NCBI GenBank assembly: GCA_934513205.1
Contig: CAKSWU010000032.1
Span: 1 to 18,869, forward strand
Direction of reading: 5' to 3'
DNA from: an uncultured Faecalibacterium sp.
GTDB taxonomy: Bacteria; Bacillota; Clostridia; Oscillospirales; Ruminococcaceae
Length of the DNA: 18,869 nt
The first letter of the stretch is position 1. Each line of letters starts with the position of its first letter. A program made the translations under genes and the position numbers. This document shows positions 1 to 6,936 of this stretch, piece after piece. The notes beneath the pieces are model-generated. The model made no database searches. It saw only the letters and a list, made by a program, of their open reading frames with translations, and was not told the origin of the DNA.

Positions 1-76
1 GAACACAGTAGTTAAGCTCACTCGTGCCCAAGATAGTTAGCTGGAAACGGCTTGTGAAAATAGGTAGTCGCCGACT
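1..76 (+). rRNA. rrf: 5S ribosomal RNA, 3' part
   Basis: The window opens inside a 5S rRNA gene. The segment starts in the conserved GAACACAGTAGTTAAGCTC loop region and ends in a GTAGTCGCCGAC 3' strand, which would close helix I with the missing 5' end. The 5' part lies outside the window, so the helix I partner cannot be checked. Two tRNA genes and a terminator follow within 10-170 nt, the usual tail of an rRNA operon. The exact 3' end is uncertain by a few bases. Confidence 0.88.
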
Positions 77-83
77 TTTGTAT

Positions 84-158
84 GGCCCGTTGGTCAAGCG
101 GTTAAGACAGAGGCCTCTCACGCCTTTAACATCGGTTCGATTCCGGTACGGGTCACCA
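84..158 (+). tRNA. tRNA-Glu (anticodon CTC)
   Basis: A full cloverleaf can be folded. The acceptor stem is GGCCCGT with ACGGGTC, with discriminator A155 and encoded CCA at 156-158. The anticodon stem GAGGC/GCCTT holds the loop CTCTCAC, placing anticodon CTC at 117-119, which reads GAG. The T arm is ATCGG-TTCGATT-CCGGT. It lies 8 nt after the 5S rRNA and 3 nt before tRNA-Lys, so it is probably cotranscribed with the rRNA operon. Confidence 0.95.
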
Positions 159-161
159 TAT

Positions 162-237
162 GCACCTCTAGCTCAGTTGGTAGAGCAACTGACTCTTAAT
201 CAGTGGGCCCAGGGTTCGAGTCCCTGGAGGTGCACCA
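162..237 (+). tRNA. tRNA-Lys (anticodon CTT)
   Basis: A full cloverleaf with acceptor stem GCACCTC/GAGGTGC, discriminator A234 and encoded CCA at 235-237. The anticodon stem ACTGA/TCAGT holds the loop CTCTTAA, with anticodon CTT at 195-197, which reads AAG. The T arm contains the canonical GGTTCGAGTCC. Both tRNAs in this cluster carry a C34 anticodon and read G-ending codons, fitting a GC-rich genome. Confidence 0.95.
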
Positions 238-245
238 CATCAACA

Positions 246-288
246 AAATCCGAACTTTTTTCCGATAGGAGAAGGGTTCGGATTTTTT
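246..288 (+). terminator. Intrinsic terminator of the rRNA-tRNA operon
   Basis: A 10-bp perfect stem (246-255 with 276-285, AAATCCGAAC/GTTCGGATTT) is followed directly by further T residues. It begins 9 nt after the tRNA-Lys CCA end, where the rRNA/tRNA transcript should stop. The loop is about 20 nt, longer than typical, but the stem and U-tract are clear. Confidence 0.85.
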
Positions 289-406
289 GTATTCTTTGGA
301 AAACAGAACGAATCCCTTGCTTCCATCGAAAAGCGTCCTAGACCTTATCATAAGAAAGCACGACAGACCACTGTGAGAGTGCCGTAAAGGCAGAAAGGAC
401 ACGAGT

Positions 407-658
407 ATGAAGTACGATGAAAGAACCTGCAAATTCAACGTGGACACCGGCTGCGTGGAGCTGCTGCTCCGGGATGAGAGAAAAATTTCCATCGACTGCA
501 CCGGGGTCGAGGATGCACTGGATGTGACCGTGGCGCAGAGGTCAGAACTGGATTACCTCATCTACAACGACCCACTGGGTTATGCGGATTTGATTCTGAA
601 CGGCGACCCGAAGGAATATTTGAAGAATGTAGCTGGAAGCCATGGGTTAGAGGATTGA
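407..658 (+). CDS. Small DUF6061-like protein, function unknown
   Basis: An 83-residue protein with no membrane segment or signal peptide. The start ATG at 407 is preceded by AAAGGA with 8-nt spacing. The N-terminal half (CKFNVDTGCVELLL..ISIDCTGVED) looks like a compact beta-rich fold; the C-terminal half carries SELDYLIYNDPLGYADLILNGDPKEYL. I recognise this pattern as the small DUF6061-type family of Clostridia, but only from memory, and no biochemical role is known to me. It stands alone after the tRNA terminator and is followed by two hairpins. A broken second copy of its last ~35 codons lies at 15386-15499, about 83% identical by eye over 551-658. The 289-406 leader shows no convincing promoter. 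Confidence 0.75.
   Translation: MKYDERTCKFNVDTGCVELLLRDERKISIDCTGVEDALDVTVAQRSELDYLIYNDPLGYADLILNGDPKEYLKNVAGSHGLED
542..658 (+). repeat. Left copy of DUF6061 direct repeat
   Basis: Positions 542-658 (3' half of the small gene) are repeated in the same orientation at 15386-15499, about 83% identical. Together they bracket 14.7 kb of amino acid export, purine salvage and glycoside genes. The repeat is too diverged to be a functional attachment-site pair. Confidence 0.75.
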
Positions 659-662
659 GAAA

Positions 663-706
663 CGCGGCTTTCTATTGATGCTATGCAACGCCGATAGGAA
701 GCCGCG
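663..706 (+). terminator. Hairpin after the DUF6061-like gene
   Basis: A 13-bp stem with one G-T pair (663-675 with 694-706, CGCGGCTTTCTAT against ATAGGAAGCCGCG) begins 4 nt after the stop codon and is followed by CCCTTTTG. The U-tract is short, so this is a probable but not strong terminator for the upstream gene. Confidence 0.6.
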
Positions 707-717
707 CCCTTTTGCAC

Positions 718-764
718 ACAAAAATACCCCTGCGGACGTTCCATGCGCGCAGGGGTATTTTTGT
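718..764. terminator. Bidirectional terminator between convergent genes
   Basis: A 17-bp perfect stem (718-734 with 748-764) has its A/T-rich ends placed so that either strand yields a GC-rich core followed by a U-tract (TATTTTTGTG on plus). It lies 18 nt beyond the stop of the minus-strand purine nucleoside phosphorylase and 59 nt beyond the DUF6061-like gene, so it can end both convergent transcripts. Confidence 0.85.
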
Positions 765-781
765 GTTTATTCTGCTTGTTT

Positions 782-1603
782 TTACATCTTCTGGATGACG
801 GCACCAAGCCAGCGGCACATGGTATCTCCCGCCTGATTGGCAATTTCCAGCACACGAGCATGGCTGTGCTTCACGGTCTGGATACCGGTGGCCATATTGG
901 TGATGCAGCTGACCGCAAGCACCTTCATTCCCATATAGTTGCAGACCATGGTTTCCGGTACGGTGCTCATGCCCACGGCATCGGCACCCATGCCTGCAAA
1001 GGCACGGATCTCCGCAGCAGTTTCGTAGCAGGGGCCCATGAATCCCAGATAGACACCTTCCTTGTAGGCAACGCCCATTTCCTCAGCGGTGTGCTTGGCC
1101 AGTTCCCGCAGTTCCAGATTGTAGGGCTCGGTCATGTCCGGGAACCGAGGACCAAACCGTTCATCGTTGGGTCCGATGAGGGGGTTCGTGCCCATCATGT
1201 TGATAAAGTCGGTGATGAGCATCAGGGTGCCCGGAGCAAAGTCCCGGTTGATGCCGCCGCAGGCATTAGTCAGCACCACCTGTTCCACGCCCAGCAGCTT
1301 GAGGACATAGAAGGGATAGCAGACCTCCTTCATGCTGTAGCCCTCATAAAAGTGGAAGCGGCCTTCTAAGGCGTAGACTTCTTTTTCGCCCAGTCTGCCT
1401 GCCAGCAAAGCGCCTTTGTGCCCTGCTACTGTGGACACCGGGAAGTTGGGAATGTCCTTGTAGGGCAGCTCCTCCGTGTCGGTAAAGTCTGCGGTCAGGT
1501 TTCCCAGCCCGGACCCCAGCACCACCGCTACCTTTGGGCGTTTGGTGGTGTGTGCCTTGATGTACTCTGCACTTTCCAGTGCTTTTTCATAAAGATGTTC
1601 CAT
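782..1603 (-). CDS. punA: Purine nucleoside phosphorylase (trimeric, PNP-I type)
   Basis: Catalyses phosphorolysis of purine (deoxy)nucleosides, chiefly inosine and guanosine, to base plus (deoxy)ribose-1-phosphate in the cytosolic salvage pathway. The product is 273 residues, normal for the trimeric family. Visible motifs are the phosphate-binding GSGLGNL (30-36), LEGRFHFYEG (79-88), TNACGGIN (112-119), GPCYETAAE (190-198) and GMSTVPE (211-217). Glu198 and Asn236 (in SCITNMA) match the purine-binding Glu and Asn of the mammalian enzyme. The ATG at 1603 was chosen over an upstream in-frame ATG because AAAGGAG lies 8 nt ahead of it and the extra N-terminus is not family-like. It follows azlD by 32 nt with no terminator between, so it is probably the last gene of the azlCD transcript. 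The bidirectional hairpin at 718-764 ends it. Confidence 0.95.
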   Translation of the reverse strand: MEHLYEKALESAEYIKAHTTKRPKVAVVLGSGLGNLTADFTDTEELPYKDIPNFPVSTVAGHKGALLAGRLGEKEVYALEGRFHFYEGYSMKEVCYPFYVLKLLGVEQVVLTNACGGINRDFAPGTLMLITDFINMMGTNPLIGPNDERFGPRFPDMTEPYNLELRELAKHTAEEMGVAYKEGVYLGFMGPCYETAAEIRAFAGMGADAVGMSTVPETMVCNYMGMKVLAVSCITNMATGIQTVKHSHARVLEIANQAGDTMCRWLGAVIQKM

Positions 1604-1635
1604 AGCGTATTCTCCTTTATTTTTATGTGAGATCG

Positions 1636-1959
1636 TTAAACAAGGTGGATCAGCAGCATATAGCAGAGCGTGCCCCCTGCAATGGACAGCAGCATTTGCC
1701 GCTTCCAAAGGTGGATGCCGCCGGTGGCGAGGATCGAGACGAGTTCCGGCAAGCCGTGGCTGCCGTGCAGAAAATCTACATTCCGCACACAGTAAACGAC
1801 CAGCATCCCAAAGACAGCGGCAGGCAGAAGCCTGCCAATGTACTGCACAAAGTCCGGCGTTTTGCGGTCTTCATGGAACACAAGAAAGGGAAGAAACCGG
1901 GTCAGCATAGTGCCTGCGATGCATAAACCGATGGTGATGATCTGCTGAGAAAGTGTCAT
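1636..1959 (-). CDS. azlD: AzlD, small subunit of branched-chain amino acid exporter
   Basis: A 107-residue integral membrane protein with about four hydrophobic segments and the family-typical N-terminal run TMLTRFLPFLVF. AzlD pairs with AzlC to form a two-component exporter; in Bacillus subtilis AzlCD exports branched-chain amino acid analogues. Its ATG lies 1 nt after the azlC stop codon, so the two are translationally coupled and should be made in equal amounts. Substrate specificity cannot be read from the sequence. Confidence 0.9.
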   Translation of the reverse strand: MTLSQQIITIGLCIAGTMLTRFLPFLVFHEDRKTPDFVQYIGRLLPAAVFGMLVVYCVRNVDFLHGSHGLPELVSILATGGIHLWKRQMLLSIAGGTLCYMLLIHLV

Positions 1960-1960
1960 G

Positions 1961-2665
1961 TTACAGCACCTCCTTGCCGTCAGACTTTTTGTCCAGTTTT
2001 TTGCGGAAGACCGTCAGCAGCAGAAGGATGGCGGCCATCGCCGGGACCATAAAGGAATCCGCGCCAAAGCACACCAGACAAACAGCTGCGGCAAACAGCC
2101 CGATGAATGCGGAGGTATGGTCTTTCTCCTTGAGCCACTGTTCCAGAAAGATCACCACGAACATGGCGGTCATTACAAAGCTGATACCAGTGGTGTCAAA
2201 CTTGAGCAGAGAGCCTACCAGACCGCCGATGGTCGCCCCGGAAAACCAGTAAAAATGGTTCAGAAGTGTGACAAAGAACATGAACCACCCCCGGTCAACA
2301 TCCGGCGGGATCTTGGCGGTGTAGTTGATGGAAAAGGTTTCGTCGCACATCCCGAAAATCAGATAGAACTTTTTCCAGCCCATGCCCTTGTACTTGTCCA
2401 GCATGGAAATGCCGTAAAACATATGCCGTGCCTGAATGAGCAGCGTCATAATAAGCACCTGCAACGGCGCAAAAGGGCTGAGCAGCATTTCCACTGCCAC
2501 AAATTCCAGCGAACCGCCGAAGATCAGTAGGCTCATCAGCATGGGGTAAACAAAGGAAAACCCGGATGCGTTCATGTAGATGCCATAGGCAAGCCCCAGA
2601 AACCAGAACCCGGCAAAAATCGGGATCGTATAGGGAAAGGCCGCTTTGAATGCCTTGCGTTTCAC
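1961..2665 (-). CDS. azlC: AzlC, large subunit of branched-chain amino acid exporter
   Basis: A 234-residue membrane protein of the AzlC/YgaZ family. It begins with a positively charged KRKAFKAAFPYTIP segment and has the family-typical FGGSLEFVAVEMLL and IQARHMFYGISMLD motifs between membrane helices. The start is a GTG at 2665, preceded by AGGCGG at about 5 nt. With AzlD it should export branched-chain or other small hydrophobic amino acids. A good sigma-A-type promoter lies upstream at 2729-2757, and the divergent XRE-cupin regulator is the obvious candidate controller, as AzlB controls azlCD in B. subtilis (there an Lrp-type protein, a different family). Confidence 0.93.
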   Translation of the reverse strand: MKRKAFKAAFPYTIPIFAGFWFLGLAYGIYMNASGFSFVYPMLMSLLIFGGSLEFVAVEMLLSPFAPLQVLIMTLLIQARHMFYGISMLDKYKGMGWKKFYLIFGMCDETFSINYTAKIPPDVDRGWFMFFVTLLNHFYWFSGATIGGLVGSLLKFDTTGISFVMTAMFVVIFLEQWLKEKDHTSAFIGLFAAAVCLVCFGADSFMVPAMAAILLLLTVFRKKLDKKSDGKEVL

Positions 2666-2704
2666 AAAATCCGCCTGCTTTCTATTGATATTATGATGAA
2701 CATA

Positions 2705-2757
2705 TTGTAAAATGAATCTTACAGACGGATTATAGCACTGTTTGTTAAAGTTTACAA
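2705..2757. promoter_or_regulatory. Candidate operators: two TTGTAA/TTACAA inverted repeats
   Basis: TTGTAA at 2705-2710 faces TTACAG at 2719-2724 (8-nt centre). A second imperfect palindrome at 2742-2757, TTGTTAAAGTTTACAA, shares the same half-sites and overlaps the azlC -35. The two sites bracket the azlC promoter in a 123-bp divergent intergenic region, the arrangement expected for a local repressor such as the XRE-cupin protein. The binding assignment is inference. Confidence 0.35.
2729..2757 (-). promoter_or_regulatory. sigma-A-type promoter for azlC-azlD-punA
   Basis: On the minus strand a perfect -10 TATAAT (2729-2734) is preceded at 17 bp by TTGTAA (2752-2757), 4/6 to the -35 consensus. 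The predicted transcription start is near 2722, giving a leader of about 57 nt to the azlC GTG. The -35 sits inside an imperfect palindrome that could be an operator. Confidence 0.65.
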
Positions 2758-2788
2758 GCGGAAATTATATTTTGTGAGGCGGAACAGT

Positions 2789-3331
2789 ATGGAGATCGGA
2801 AAGATCATTGCGCACAATCTGAAACGGCTGCGGGAAGAACGGAACCTGAGTCAGGGGCAGCTTGCTGAGATGGCAGGGGTCAGCAAGGTCATTATCTCGC
2901 AGATCGAAAAAGGCGATTCCAACCCTACCATCAACACCATCTGGAAACTGACCGGCGCACTGGGGCTGCCCTATACCAGTCTGCTGGAACCGGAAGCCGT
3001 CAAAACGGAGTACATCCATGGGGCAGACGTCCCGGAGCTGGTAGAGGACAAGTATCATATTTTTACTTACTACCCGAAAAATGCGGACCGCAATTTTGAG
3101 GTATACCGCATCGAGATGGAGGGCGGCTGTGACCATCCCTCCATCGGCCACTCTTCCAATAGCTACGAGTATATTCTGATGACCGCAGGGGAAATTACCA
3201 TGATGATCAACGAAACGGAATATGTATTGGAAAACGGGGACGCACTCTATTTCGATGCGTCGGTTCCGCACCGCTATGTCAATGCGGGGCAGGAAACGGC
3301 AAAAATGACGCTGCTGATCCAATATTTATAA
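2789..3331 (+). CDS. XRE-family transcriptional regulator with C-terminal cupin domain
   Basis: A 180-residue two-domain regulator. Residues ~7-61 form an XRE helix-turn-helix (LSQGQLAEMAGVSKVIISQIE, positions 20-40, then GDSNPTINTIWKL). Residues ~104-178 form a cupin_2 beta-barrel (YILMTAGEITMMI, ENGDALYFDASVPHRY) that in this family senses a small ligand. The ATG at 2789 was chosen over the in-frame GTG at 2774 because GAGG at 2776-2779 is well placed for it, whereas GTG has no good ribosome binding site. It is divergent from azlC across 123 bp, so it probably regulates the azlCD-punA operon and perhaps itself. Related XRE-cupin proteins often sit beside amino acid transporters. The ligand is unknown. 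Confidence 0.9.
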   Translation: MEIGKIIAHNLKRLREERNLSQGQLAEMAGVSKVIISQIEKGDSNPTINTIWKLTGALGLPYTSLLEPEAVKTEYIHGADVPELVEDKYHIFTYYPKNADRNFEVYRIEMEGGCDHPSIGHSSNSYEYILMTAGEITMMINETEYVLENGDALYFDASVPHRYVNAGQETAKMTLLIQYL

Positions 3332-3383
3332 TATGATTTGGATCCTCCCGTACACGCATAACTGCGAACCGGTGTTGAAGCGG

Positions 3384-4580
3384 TCACTGGTGCTTTTCCC
3401 GGTATTCGCCCGGCGTAAGGCACACACGAGCCTTGAACACCCGGGAAAAGTGGCTGGGAGAAGAAAAACCAAGATAAGAACTGATGGCCGTGATGGGCTT
3501 ATCAGAATAGCGGAGGAGGCGTTTGGCTTCCTCCGTTTTTTCGTAGAGGATAAAATCTGTCAGGCTTTCGCCGGTTTCCTCTTTGAATTTCCGGGAGAGA
3601 TAGGGGCGGCTCATGAACAGTGCTTCCGCCATGTTTTCCACGGTGATGGGTTCTGAAATATGGTGCCGGATGTAGTTCACCACGTCGATCATCAGCTTGG
3701 AGGTGCAGCTTCCCCTTTGAAGCTGCTGCACCCGCTCGGTATAATCCGAAACCATGCGGTATTGGAGGTTCGTGATGGTTTCTAAGGTGGTCAGCAGCTC
3801 GCACTGCTGGATGTAGGAGTCGCTGAGGGAAAAGGCTTCCTCTGCTTCCATGCCACCCTGAATGGCTGCCCGGGAAATGAGGGTGACGGACACCACAAAG
3901 ATGTTCTTCCGCTGCCGCAGCTGCTCATCGGCCAGAATGCCACCCCGGATGGCAGGTGCATGGGCGATCCACTCCCGGAGGGCGGCGGTATCACCTTTGC
4001 GCACCATGCGCAGCATCTCCTGTTCCAGATCGTAGGTGTTGTGGAGGCTTTGGGTGCCCTCCGTTGGAGGGGACAGCTTTTGTGCTGCCTGCTGCTGTTC
4101 CTGCAGCCGGATCATCTGCTCCTGTTCGGCATTATAGATGGCAATATCCTTAAGGGAGAGCTTTTCACCGTTCAGCACATGGTTGAGGGTGCACAGCATC
4201 TGCAAAACGCTTTCCACAGGCATACGGATGATGCTTTTCATGCCGGTGACAAAGTCCTTCAGATCGTCCGGCAGCACGTCTGCCCGGAAGGCCAGCTCCC
4301 GCAGCTCCTGCTCGCTTTCCTCGGTCTGCCGGGTGGGGCCGATGACGATGCGTGTGCTGCCGGAATTGACGATGCCGTAGTAGTGGAAGTGCCGGGTGGT
4401 CACATAGCCCACATGGGACTGCATGGCAAAAATCTCGTTCTGGTACACCATCATAGGGTCCCGGGGCAGCCGGATCTGAGAATAGTAAAAGGTCAACTGC
4501 CGGCCTTCAAAGATGCGGATGGGGATGCCGGAAAGGTTGCCGATGGTGGTGCAAAGATAGCGCAGATCAATGGATTCCAT
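3384..4580 (-). CDS. AraC-family transcriptional regulator of the glycoside operon
   Basis: A 398-residue protein whose last ~105 residues (294-398) are an AraC/XylS DNA-binding domain with two helix-turn-helices: ITVENMAEALFMSRPYLSRKFK, then the PITAISSYLGFSSPSHFSRVFK recognition region and the closing TPGEYR. The long N-terminal part (1-~290) is a sensor-like region without membrane segments; I cannot name its fold, and a Gln-rich stretch (EQQQAAQK) may be a linker or coiled coil. The ATG at 4580 has GGAGG 8 nt upstream. It is divergent from the GPH transporter operon across 143 bp, the standard place for a local activator, so it likely switches on 4724-15112 when the imported sugar is present. 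A short 52-nt gap separates its stop from the convergent XRE-cupin gene. Confidence 0.92.
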   Translation of the reverse strand: MESIDLRYLCTTIGNLSGIPIRIFEGRQLTFYYSQIRLPRDPMMVYQNEIFAMQSHVGYVTTRHFHYYGIVNSGSTRIVIGPTRQTEESEQELRELAFRADVLPDDLKDFVTGMKSIIRMPVESVLQMLCTLNHVLNGEKLSLKDIAIYNAEQEQMIRLQEQQQAAQKLSPPTEGTQSLHNTYDLEQEMLRMVRKGDTAALREWIAHAPAIRGGILADEQLRQRKNIFVVSVTLISRAAIQGGMEAEEAFSLSDSYIQQCELLTTLETITNLQYRMVSDYTERVQQLQRGSCTSKLMIDVVNYIRHHISEPITVENMAEALFMSRPYLSRKFKEETGESLTDFILYEKTEEAKRLLRYSDKPITAISSYLGFSSPSHFSRVFKARVCLTPGEYREKHQ

Positions 4581-4603
4581 ATAGATTCCTCCGTTTGGAT
4601 ACC

Positions 4604-4632
4604 ATTATACTATAACGGTTACAAAAGTGCAA
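4604..4632 (-). promoter_or_regulatory. Promoter of the AraC-family regulator
   Basis: On the minus strand a perfect -10 TATAAT (4604-4609) has TTGCAC 17 bp upstream (4627-4632), a weak -35. It would start transcription near 4597, about 17 nt before the AraC-family ATG. The poor -35 is compatible with autoregulation. Confidence 0.5.
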
Positions 4633-4651
4633 GAAAAGGCGCTTTCTGATG

Positions 4652-4660
4652 TGCTATACT
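4652..4660 (+). promoter_or_regulatory. Candidate extended -10 promoter of the glycoside operon
   Basis: TGCTATACT at 4652-4660 matches an extended -10 element (TGn plus TATAAT with one mismatch). No recognisable -35 lies 16-18 bp upstream (the stretch there is AAGAAAAGG), as expected of a promoter that needs an activator such as the divergent AraC protein. The leader to the transporter ATG would be about 57 nt and contains the short palindrome CGAAAACTTTCG (4683-4694). Confidence 0.4.
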
Positions 4661-4723
4661 TCCATTATAAAATACCGAAATGCGAAAACTTTCGTAAAAA
4701 ACCACAATCAGGAGGAACTTGTC

Positions 4724-6175
4724 ATGAAAACGGCTTCGCTGCTCGCGCGCCCGCTGTTCCAAAGCAGGGTCAACTCGGTCAATGTCAGCCCCAAAGAAAA
4801 GTGGCTGGGCTATCTCTTGGGTCCGGCGGGAGCGCTGCTGCTCAACGCCGTGCTGGCCACTTACCTCAACGTCTACTACACGGATGTTCTGAAGCTGACC
4901 CATGTCTGGGGCGGGGCGTTTCTGGTGATCTTCCCCATCGTTTCCAAGATCATTGATGCCATCACCAACGTGGTCATGGGATACGTCATCGACCGCACCC
5001 ACACCCCGGCAGGCAAGGCCCGGCCGTGGCTGCTGCTTTCTGCGCCGCTGCTGGCGGTCACGGGCATTCTGCTGTTTACCGTGCCCAGCGGCAGCGAGAC
5101 CGTGCAGGTGGTCTGGGTCATGGTCAGCTACAATCTGTTCTACTCCTTTGCGTACACCATCTTCAATATGAGCCATAACCTGATGGTGCCGCTGTCTACC
5201 CGTGACACCACCCAGCGGGGCGGTTTGTCGGTGTTCAACCAGATCGCCACCATCATGATGAGCGGCATTCTGGTGGCGCTGGTGTTTCCCATGGTCATCA
5301 TGCCCATGATCGGCGTGGATCAGGGCAAATGGATCACCCTGATGAGTGCTCTTTCCATTCTGGCACTTCCGCTGACGCTGCTGGAATACTACTTCACCAA
5401 GGAGCGTGTCACGCTGGAAGAGCACAGCGCAGGCATTGAAAAGACGGTGTCCTTCCCCAAGCAGCTCAAAGCCATCTTTACTGACAAATATATGCTGCTC
5501 ATCTATGCCTACTTCCTCATCTACACTGCCGGGTCATCCATCAAAAATATCAGTCTGGTGTACTTTTGCAATTATGTGCTGGGCACCTATAATGACGGCA
5601 TTACCCAGACCATGCTTTCCGTCATCGGCGGCATCCCCATGGGCATCGGGATCTTTGCCGTTTGGCCTCTGGCAAAGAAATTCGGCAAGCGGAACGTGAC
5701 GCTGGCAGGCTTTGTCCTTTACGCCATCGGCGGTGCCATCTGCTGGGCGTTCTCCACAAACATGACCATCATGCTGGTGGGGCAGTTCATCAAGAACATC
5801 GGTGGTCTGCCCTGTGCCTATGTGTTCATGGCACTGTTTGCCGATGTGCTGGACCATCTGGAGTGGAAGACCGGCTTCCGCTCGGATGGCGTGGCCATGA
5901 GTATGTATAACATCATCGCCGTTGCCATGGTAGGCATCTGCACCGGCGTATTCAACGGCTTTCTGGGCCATGCAGGCTATATCGCACCGGAGATCGTGAA
6001 CGGCGTCACCGTGGCTGCCGCCCAGTCCGAGACGGTCAAGGGCGTTATCACCTTCGGCTTTGTGGGGCTGGAAGTGTTTACCGGTGTGATCTTGGCGGTA
6101 CTGCTGGTGTTCCTCAATGTGGAAAAAGGCATTGAAAAGAAGCAGGCAGAGATCAAGGCAAGGGAGGCAAAGTGA
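4724..6175 (+). CDS. GPH-family sugar:cation symporter
   Basis: A 483-residue MFS-type permease of the glycoside-pentoside-hexuronide family (MelB/LacS/XylP relatives) with about 12 hydrophobic segments. Family features include the N-terminal KEKWLGYLLGPAGALLLNA entry helix, the DAITNVVMGYVIDRT loop with the conserved Asp pattern and GKARPWLL after helix 2, and the central KAIFTDKYMLLIYAYF motif. It should import a small glycoside or oligosaccharide with Na+ or H+. There is no C-terminal EIIA-like domain. The start at 4724 has AGGAGGA 7 nt upstream; an upstream in-frame ATG at 4649 would lie at the proposed promoter and is not family-like. It is the first gene of a seven-gene operon; the next start is 3 nt after its stop. 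It is the only transporter in the cluster, so it defines the imported substrate. Confidence 0.93.
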   Translation: MKTASLLARPLFQSRVNSVNVSPKEKWLGYLLGPAGALLLNAVLATYLNVYYTDVLKLTHVWGGAFLVIFPIVSKIIDAITNVVMGYVIDRTHTPAGKARPWLLLSAPLLAVTGILLFTVPSGSETVQVVWVMVSYNLFYSFAYTIFNMSHNLMVPLSTRDTTQRGGLSVFNQIATIMMSGILVALVFPMVIMPMIGVDQGKWITLMSALSILALPLTLLEYYFTKERVTLEEHSAGIEKTVSFPKQLKAIFTDKYMLLIYAYFLIYTAGSSIKNISLVYFCNYVLGTYNDGITQTMLSVIGGIPMGIGIFAVWPLAKKFGKRNVTLAGFVLYAIGGAICWAFSTNMTIMLVGQFIKNIGGLPCAYVFMALFADVLDHLEWKTGFRSDGVAMSMYNIIAVAMVGICTGVFNGFLGHAGYIAPEIVNGVTVAAAQSETVKGVITFGFVGLEVFTGVILAVLLVFLNVEKGIEKKQAEIKAREAK

Positions 6176-6178
6176 GAG

Positions 6179-6934
6179 ATGAATAAGCCTCTGAAAATCG
6201 TAACGATTGCACTCGCCGCACTGGGTGTGGCTTCTTTGGCGGGGTTGGCGATCACGGGATGGAAGATCGGTTGGGGGCCATTCTCCTTCCTGCACACATG
6301 GGATGCGGATGTGGAGAAGATCCAGCAAGCCTATCCCGCCGAGGAGAACCAGAACGGAATTATCTTCTACGGCGCATCCAATTTCCGTATGTGGACGGAG
6401 ATGGAGCAGGATCTGCCGGAATATCGGGTACAGAACCACGGCTTCGGCGGCTGCACAGATCAGGATTTGGTACATTACGCAGATAAGCTGCTTTATCCCT
6501 ACCATCCCGACATTGTGTTCTTCCAGACAGGGTCCAATGACTACGTTTCCCTGAAGGGAACGGACGAGGAAAAAGTTGCCGTCTGTATGGACTATAAGAA
6601 GCAGATGTTTGCGGAAATTCACCGGCAGCTTCCGGACGCAAAGCTGGTGGTCATGAGCGGCCTTCTTCTGCCGGGGCGCAGCGAGTACCGGGAGCTTACC
6701 GAGGAGATCAATAAGGCGCTGGAGACACTCTGCGCAGAAACGGACTACCTCTGGTTCGTGGATGCATCAGCGATGACATGGGACGGACAGCACTATGCAG
6801 AGGAACTGTTCATCAAGGACGGCATTCACCTGAACCACGAAGGGCAGCTTCTGTGGATGCGTGACTACATCCGCCCCATGATCGAAGCACTGGTTGCTGA
6901 ATTTGACCTGACACAGGTGCAAAAGGAGGACTGA
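6179..6934 (+). CDS. Membrane-anchored SGNH/GDSL-type esterase
   Basis: A 251-residue protein. Residues 5-27 form a hydrophobic N-terminal segment (IVTIALAALGVASLAGLAITG) after a Lys, consistent with an uncleaved signal anchor facing outward. The catalytic domain has all four SGNH blocks: Ser67 in FYGASN (block I, GDSL replaced by GASN), NHGFGG (86-91, oxyanion Gly), GSND (118-121, oxyanion Asn) and DGIHLN with Asp214 and His217 (block V). Family members hydrolyse acyl, acetyl or feruloyl esters on carbohydrates and lipids. Placement between the permease and the rhamnosidase suggests deacylation of a glycan at the cell surface before import. It starts 3 nt after the transporter stop, with the Shine-Dalgarno inside the transporter's 3' end. 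Substrate is inference. Confidence 0.85.
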   Translation: MNKPLKIVTIALAALGVASLAGLAITGWKIGWGPFSFLHTWDADVEKIQQAYPAEENQNGIIFYGASNFRMWTEMEQDLPEYRVQNHGFGGCTDQDLVHYADKLLYPYHPDIVFFQTGSNDYVSLKGTDEEKVAVCMDYKKQMFAEIHRQLPDAKLVVMSGLLLPGRSEYRELTEEINKALETLCAETDYLWFVDASAMTWDGQHYAEELFIKDGIHLNHEGQLLWMRDYIRPMIEALVAEFDLTQVQKED

Positions 6935-6936
6935 GT

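Noticed and set aside
24..341. Plus-strand frame of 105 codons across the tRNA cluster
   Set aside because: It covers the 5S tail, both tRNAs and the terminator; the codons are explained by those RNA genes.
3316..3344. GATCCAA...TTGGATC inverted repeat at the end of the XRE-cupin gene
   Set aside because: The stem is only 7 bp, with an AT-rich centre and no T-run on either strand, so it is not called as a terminator between the convergent regulators.
5534..6622. 362-codon minus-strand open frame
   Set aside because: Antisense of the transporter and the SGNH esterase; composition dominated by His, Gln and Gly.
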